Below are positions 5,761-7,079 of a DNA stretch of 7,079 nt, one piece after another; position 1 is the stretch's first letter; every line of letters starts with the position of its first letter. The stretch is from an uncultured Micrococcales bacterium (GTDB lineage: Bacteria > Actinomycetota > Actinomycetes > Actinomycetales > Microbacteriaceae). The notes under the pieces are model-generated. The model was not told where the DNA came from and made no database searches. It saw nothing but the letters and a program-made list of their open reading frames with translations. The translations under genes and the position numbers were made by a program. The stretch lies in the NCBI GenBank assembly GCA_903853515.1, contig CAINTU010000168.1, positions 1-7,079 of the forward strand. The letters are read 5' to 3'.

Positions 5761-6591
5761 ATGGCCTCGTCAACTCGTCAAGCACTGCAGCAGGCAAAGG
5801 CTGAACTTCAGCCAATGCTTGGTTCAGTCGACTTGTCATTCGCCACCGACCTTTTCGCTATTGCGGGTGCAGTCGCGTCAAGTGCTCAATTGCGCAGCAT
5901 CCTCTCGGATCCTTCCGCCGAGGTAAACGCAAAGAGCGAATTGGTCGTCAAGGTGTTTGGCAAGCATGTCGGCTCAAGTGCTCTCGAGTTTGCTAAATCG
6001 CTAACCGCTAAGCGCTGGTCGCGCGGCAGCGATTTGGTTGCCGGCTTCGAAGAGCTTGGCGTGATTGCTGTTGCAGCCGTCGCCGACAAAGCAGGCGACC
6101 TGGGCAGCATCGAAGCCGGATTGTTCGCATTCGTGCAGGCAATCGAAAGCGACAGCGAGTTGCAAATGGCTCTCGGCAACAAGGCCGCCAGCGACGAAGC
6201 CAAGACCAGTCTGGTAAACAAGTTGGTTGCGGGCAAGCTAAGCGAGAGCGCCGGCATCCTTGTTCGTCAAGCAGTGATTGGCGCAAGAGGCCGTCGCGTT
6301 TCGCAGGTCATTGAGAACTTCGGCAAGTTGGTTTCTGGCTATGCCGAGCGTTTGGTTGCCACCGTCACCGTTGCCAAACCGCTTGATTCAACACAACTAG
6401 ATCGCCTGCAGGCGACACTAACTAAAACCTATGGCCAGAGCTTGCGTCTAAATCAGCGCATCGACGAATCGATCATCGGTGGCGTCAAAGTTCAGGTCGG
6501 CGAAGAAATCATTGACGGCAGCGTCGCTAGCCGTCTCATCAATTTGAAACAGCAGTTGCTAAAAGCCGCTGCAACCATCAACCGGGGCTAA
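5761..6591 (+). CDS. atpH: F1Fo ATP synthase subunit delta, long actinobacterial form
   Basis: Delta caps the F1 head and joins it to the b stalk. The protein has 276 residues against about 177 in E. coli. The C-terminal domain (about 199-270) carries the family hallmark: VTVAKPLDSTQLDRLQ, then RIDESIIGGVKVQVGEEIIDG and SVASRLINLKQQL. The extra length is N-terminal and is explained by an internal repeat: residues 31-93 and 121-183 align without gaps at an offset of 90, with 17 of 63 identities by hand count. Each copy resembles the helical N-terminal region of ordinary delta. Long delta subunits are usual in Actinobacteria. The ATG lies 2 bases after the atpF stop; AGGCAGG at 5742-5748 inside atpF is a distant, weak ribosome site, so coupling to atpF is likely. 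Confidence 0.94.
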   Translation: MASSTRQALQQAKAELQPMLGSVDLSFATDLFAIAGAVASSAQLRSILSDPSAEVNAKSELVVKVFGKHVGSSALEFAKSLTAKRWSRGSDLVAGFEELGVIAVAAVADKAGDLGSIEAGLFAFVQAIESDSELQMALGNKAASDEAKTSLVNKLVAGKLSESAGILVRQAVIGARGRRVSQVIENFGKLVSGYAERLVATVTVAKPLDSTQLDRLQATLTKTYGQSLRLNQRIDESIIGGVKVQVGEEIIDGSVASRLINLKQQLLKAAATINRG

Positions 6592-6604
6592 GGCTCCAGA
6601 AGTA

Positions 6605-6610
6605 GAGGAA
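6605..6610 (+). promoter_or_regulatory. Ribosome binding site of atpA
   Basis: GAGGAA lies 4 bases before the atpA ATG, in the 23-base gap after atpH. It supports the chosen start, from which the protein begins MADLSISPNEIR, as expected for alpha subunits. Confidence 0.65.
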
Positions 6611-6614
6611 CGAG

Positions 6615-7079
6615 ATGGCAGATCTATCAATCAGCCCGAACGAGATTCGCGACGCGCTAAAAGACTTTGCACAGTCTTATGAGCCAGCGAAGGCATCGCG
6701 CACTGAGGTCGGTCACGTCATCGATGCCGGTGACGGTATCGCTCACGTCGAAGGCCTGCCTAGCGTTATGGCCAACGAGTTGCTCAAGTTTGCTGACGGC
6801 ACACTCGGTTTGGCGCAGAACCTAGACGAGCACGAAATCGGTGTCATCGTTCTAGGTGAGTTCGGCCACATCGTCGAAGGCATGACTGTTGAGCGCACCG
6901 GCGAAATCCTCTCGGTTCCTGTAGGTGACTCATTCTTGGGTCGTGTTGTCAACCCGCTTGGCCAGCCAATCGATGGCAAGGGCGAAATCAAAACTACTGA
7001 GCGTCGCGCACTTGAGCTTCAGGCTCCTGGTGTTATGGCTCGCAAGTCAGTGCACGAGCCACTGCAGACCGGCATCAAG
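6615..7079 (+). CDS. atpA: F1 ATP synthase subunit alpha, 3' end missing
   Basis: Alpha forms the non-catalytic nucleotide-binding positions of the F1 hexamer. The frame stays open to the right edge, giving 155 of about 540 residues. Visible are the N-terminal helix that contacts delta (MADLSISPNEIRDALKDF), the beta-barrel domain with VGHVIDAGDGIAHVEGLP and LGEFGHIVEGMTVERTGEI, and the start of the nucleotide-binding domain with SFLGRVVNPLGQPIDGKG followed by RKSVHEPLQTGIK. The window stops just before the expected Walker A loop (GDRQTGKT type), so the ATP site cannot be inspected. The remaining F1 genes (gamma, beta, epsilon) are expected downstream. Confidence 0.97.
   Translation, partial: MADLSISPNEIRDALKDFAQSYEPAKASRTEVGHVIDAGDGIAHVEGLPSVMANELLKFADGTLGLAQNLDEHEIGVIVLGEFGHIVEGMTVERTGEILSVPVGDSFLGRVVNPLGQPIDGKGEIKTTERRALELQAPGVMARKSVHEPLQTGIK

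Noticed and set aside
1..7079. Search for a new system, mobile element, CRISPR array, toxin-antitoxin pair or integrated element
   Set aside because: Every open stretch is accounted for by conserved housekeeping genes in a known gene order. No terminal inverted repeats, spaced direct repeats, integrase-like or nuclease-like motifs were seen.

Overview
The window is a chromosomal housekeeping segment of an actinobacterium. All genes lie on the + strand, in the order prfA (3' part) - prmC - tsaC/sua5-type - wecA-type - small AtpI-like membrane protein - atpB - atpE - atpF - atpH - atpA (5' part). From general knowledge, this is the order found at the mycobacterial locus (Rv1299 to Rv1308) and in many other Actinobacteria. 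By eye the base composition is close to balanced and T-rich codons such as TTG, TTT and GTT are frequent, which is low for the phylum. Together with the long, unfused delta subunit this would fit a small-genome, freshwater-type Microbacteriaceae (Luna lineage, Rhodoluna/Aquiluna-like). That placement is inference and was not tested by a search.

Region 1 (1-2407) holds translation-related genes: peptide chain release factor 1, the PrmC methyltransferase that modifies its GGQ glutamine, and a YrdC/Sua5-domain protein for the threonylcarbamoyl-AMP step of tRNA t6A synthesis. Region 2 (2407-3941) holds two membrane proteins: a polyprenyl-phosphate GlcNAc-1-phosphate transferase that starts a wall glycopolymer, and a four-helix AtpI-like protein. 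Three junctions (prfA/prmC, tsaC/wecA, wecA/AtpI-like) share a single base between stop and start codon, pointing to a tightly coupled operon.

Region 3 (3942-4143) is the only sizeable gap. It holds a candidate extended -10 promoter and a Shine-Dalgarno-like GGAG. The GGAG sits before an open frame continuous with atpB that has no ATG, GTG or TTG until 4144, so the atpB start is genuinely uncertain and may be a CTG. Region 4 (4144-7079) is the F1Fo ATP synthase operon: a, c, b, delta and the first 155 residues of alpha. Catalytic and proton-path residues are intact in the parts seen.

No mobile element, CRISPR array, RNA gene or clearly new system was found. The points most worth a second look are an internal tandem duplication in the delta subunit and the atpB start region.
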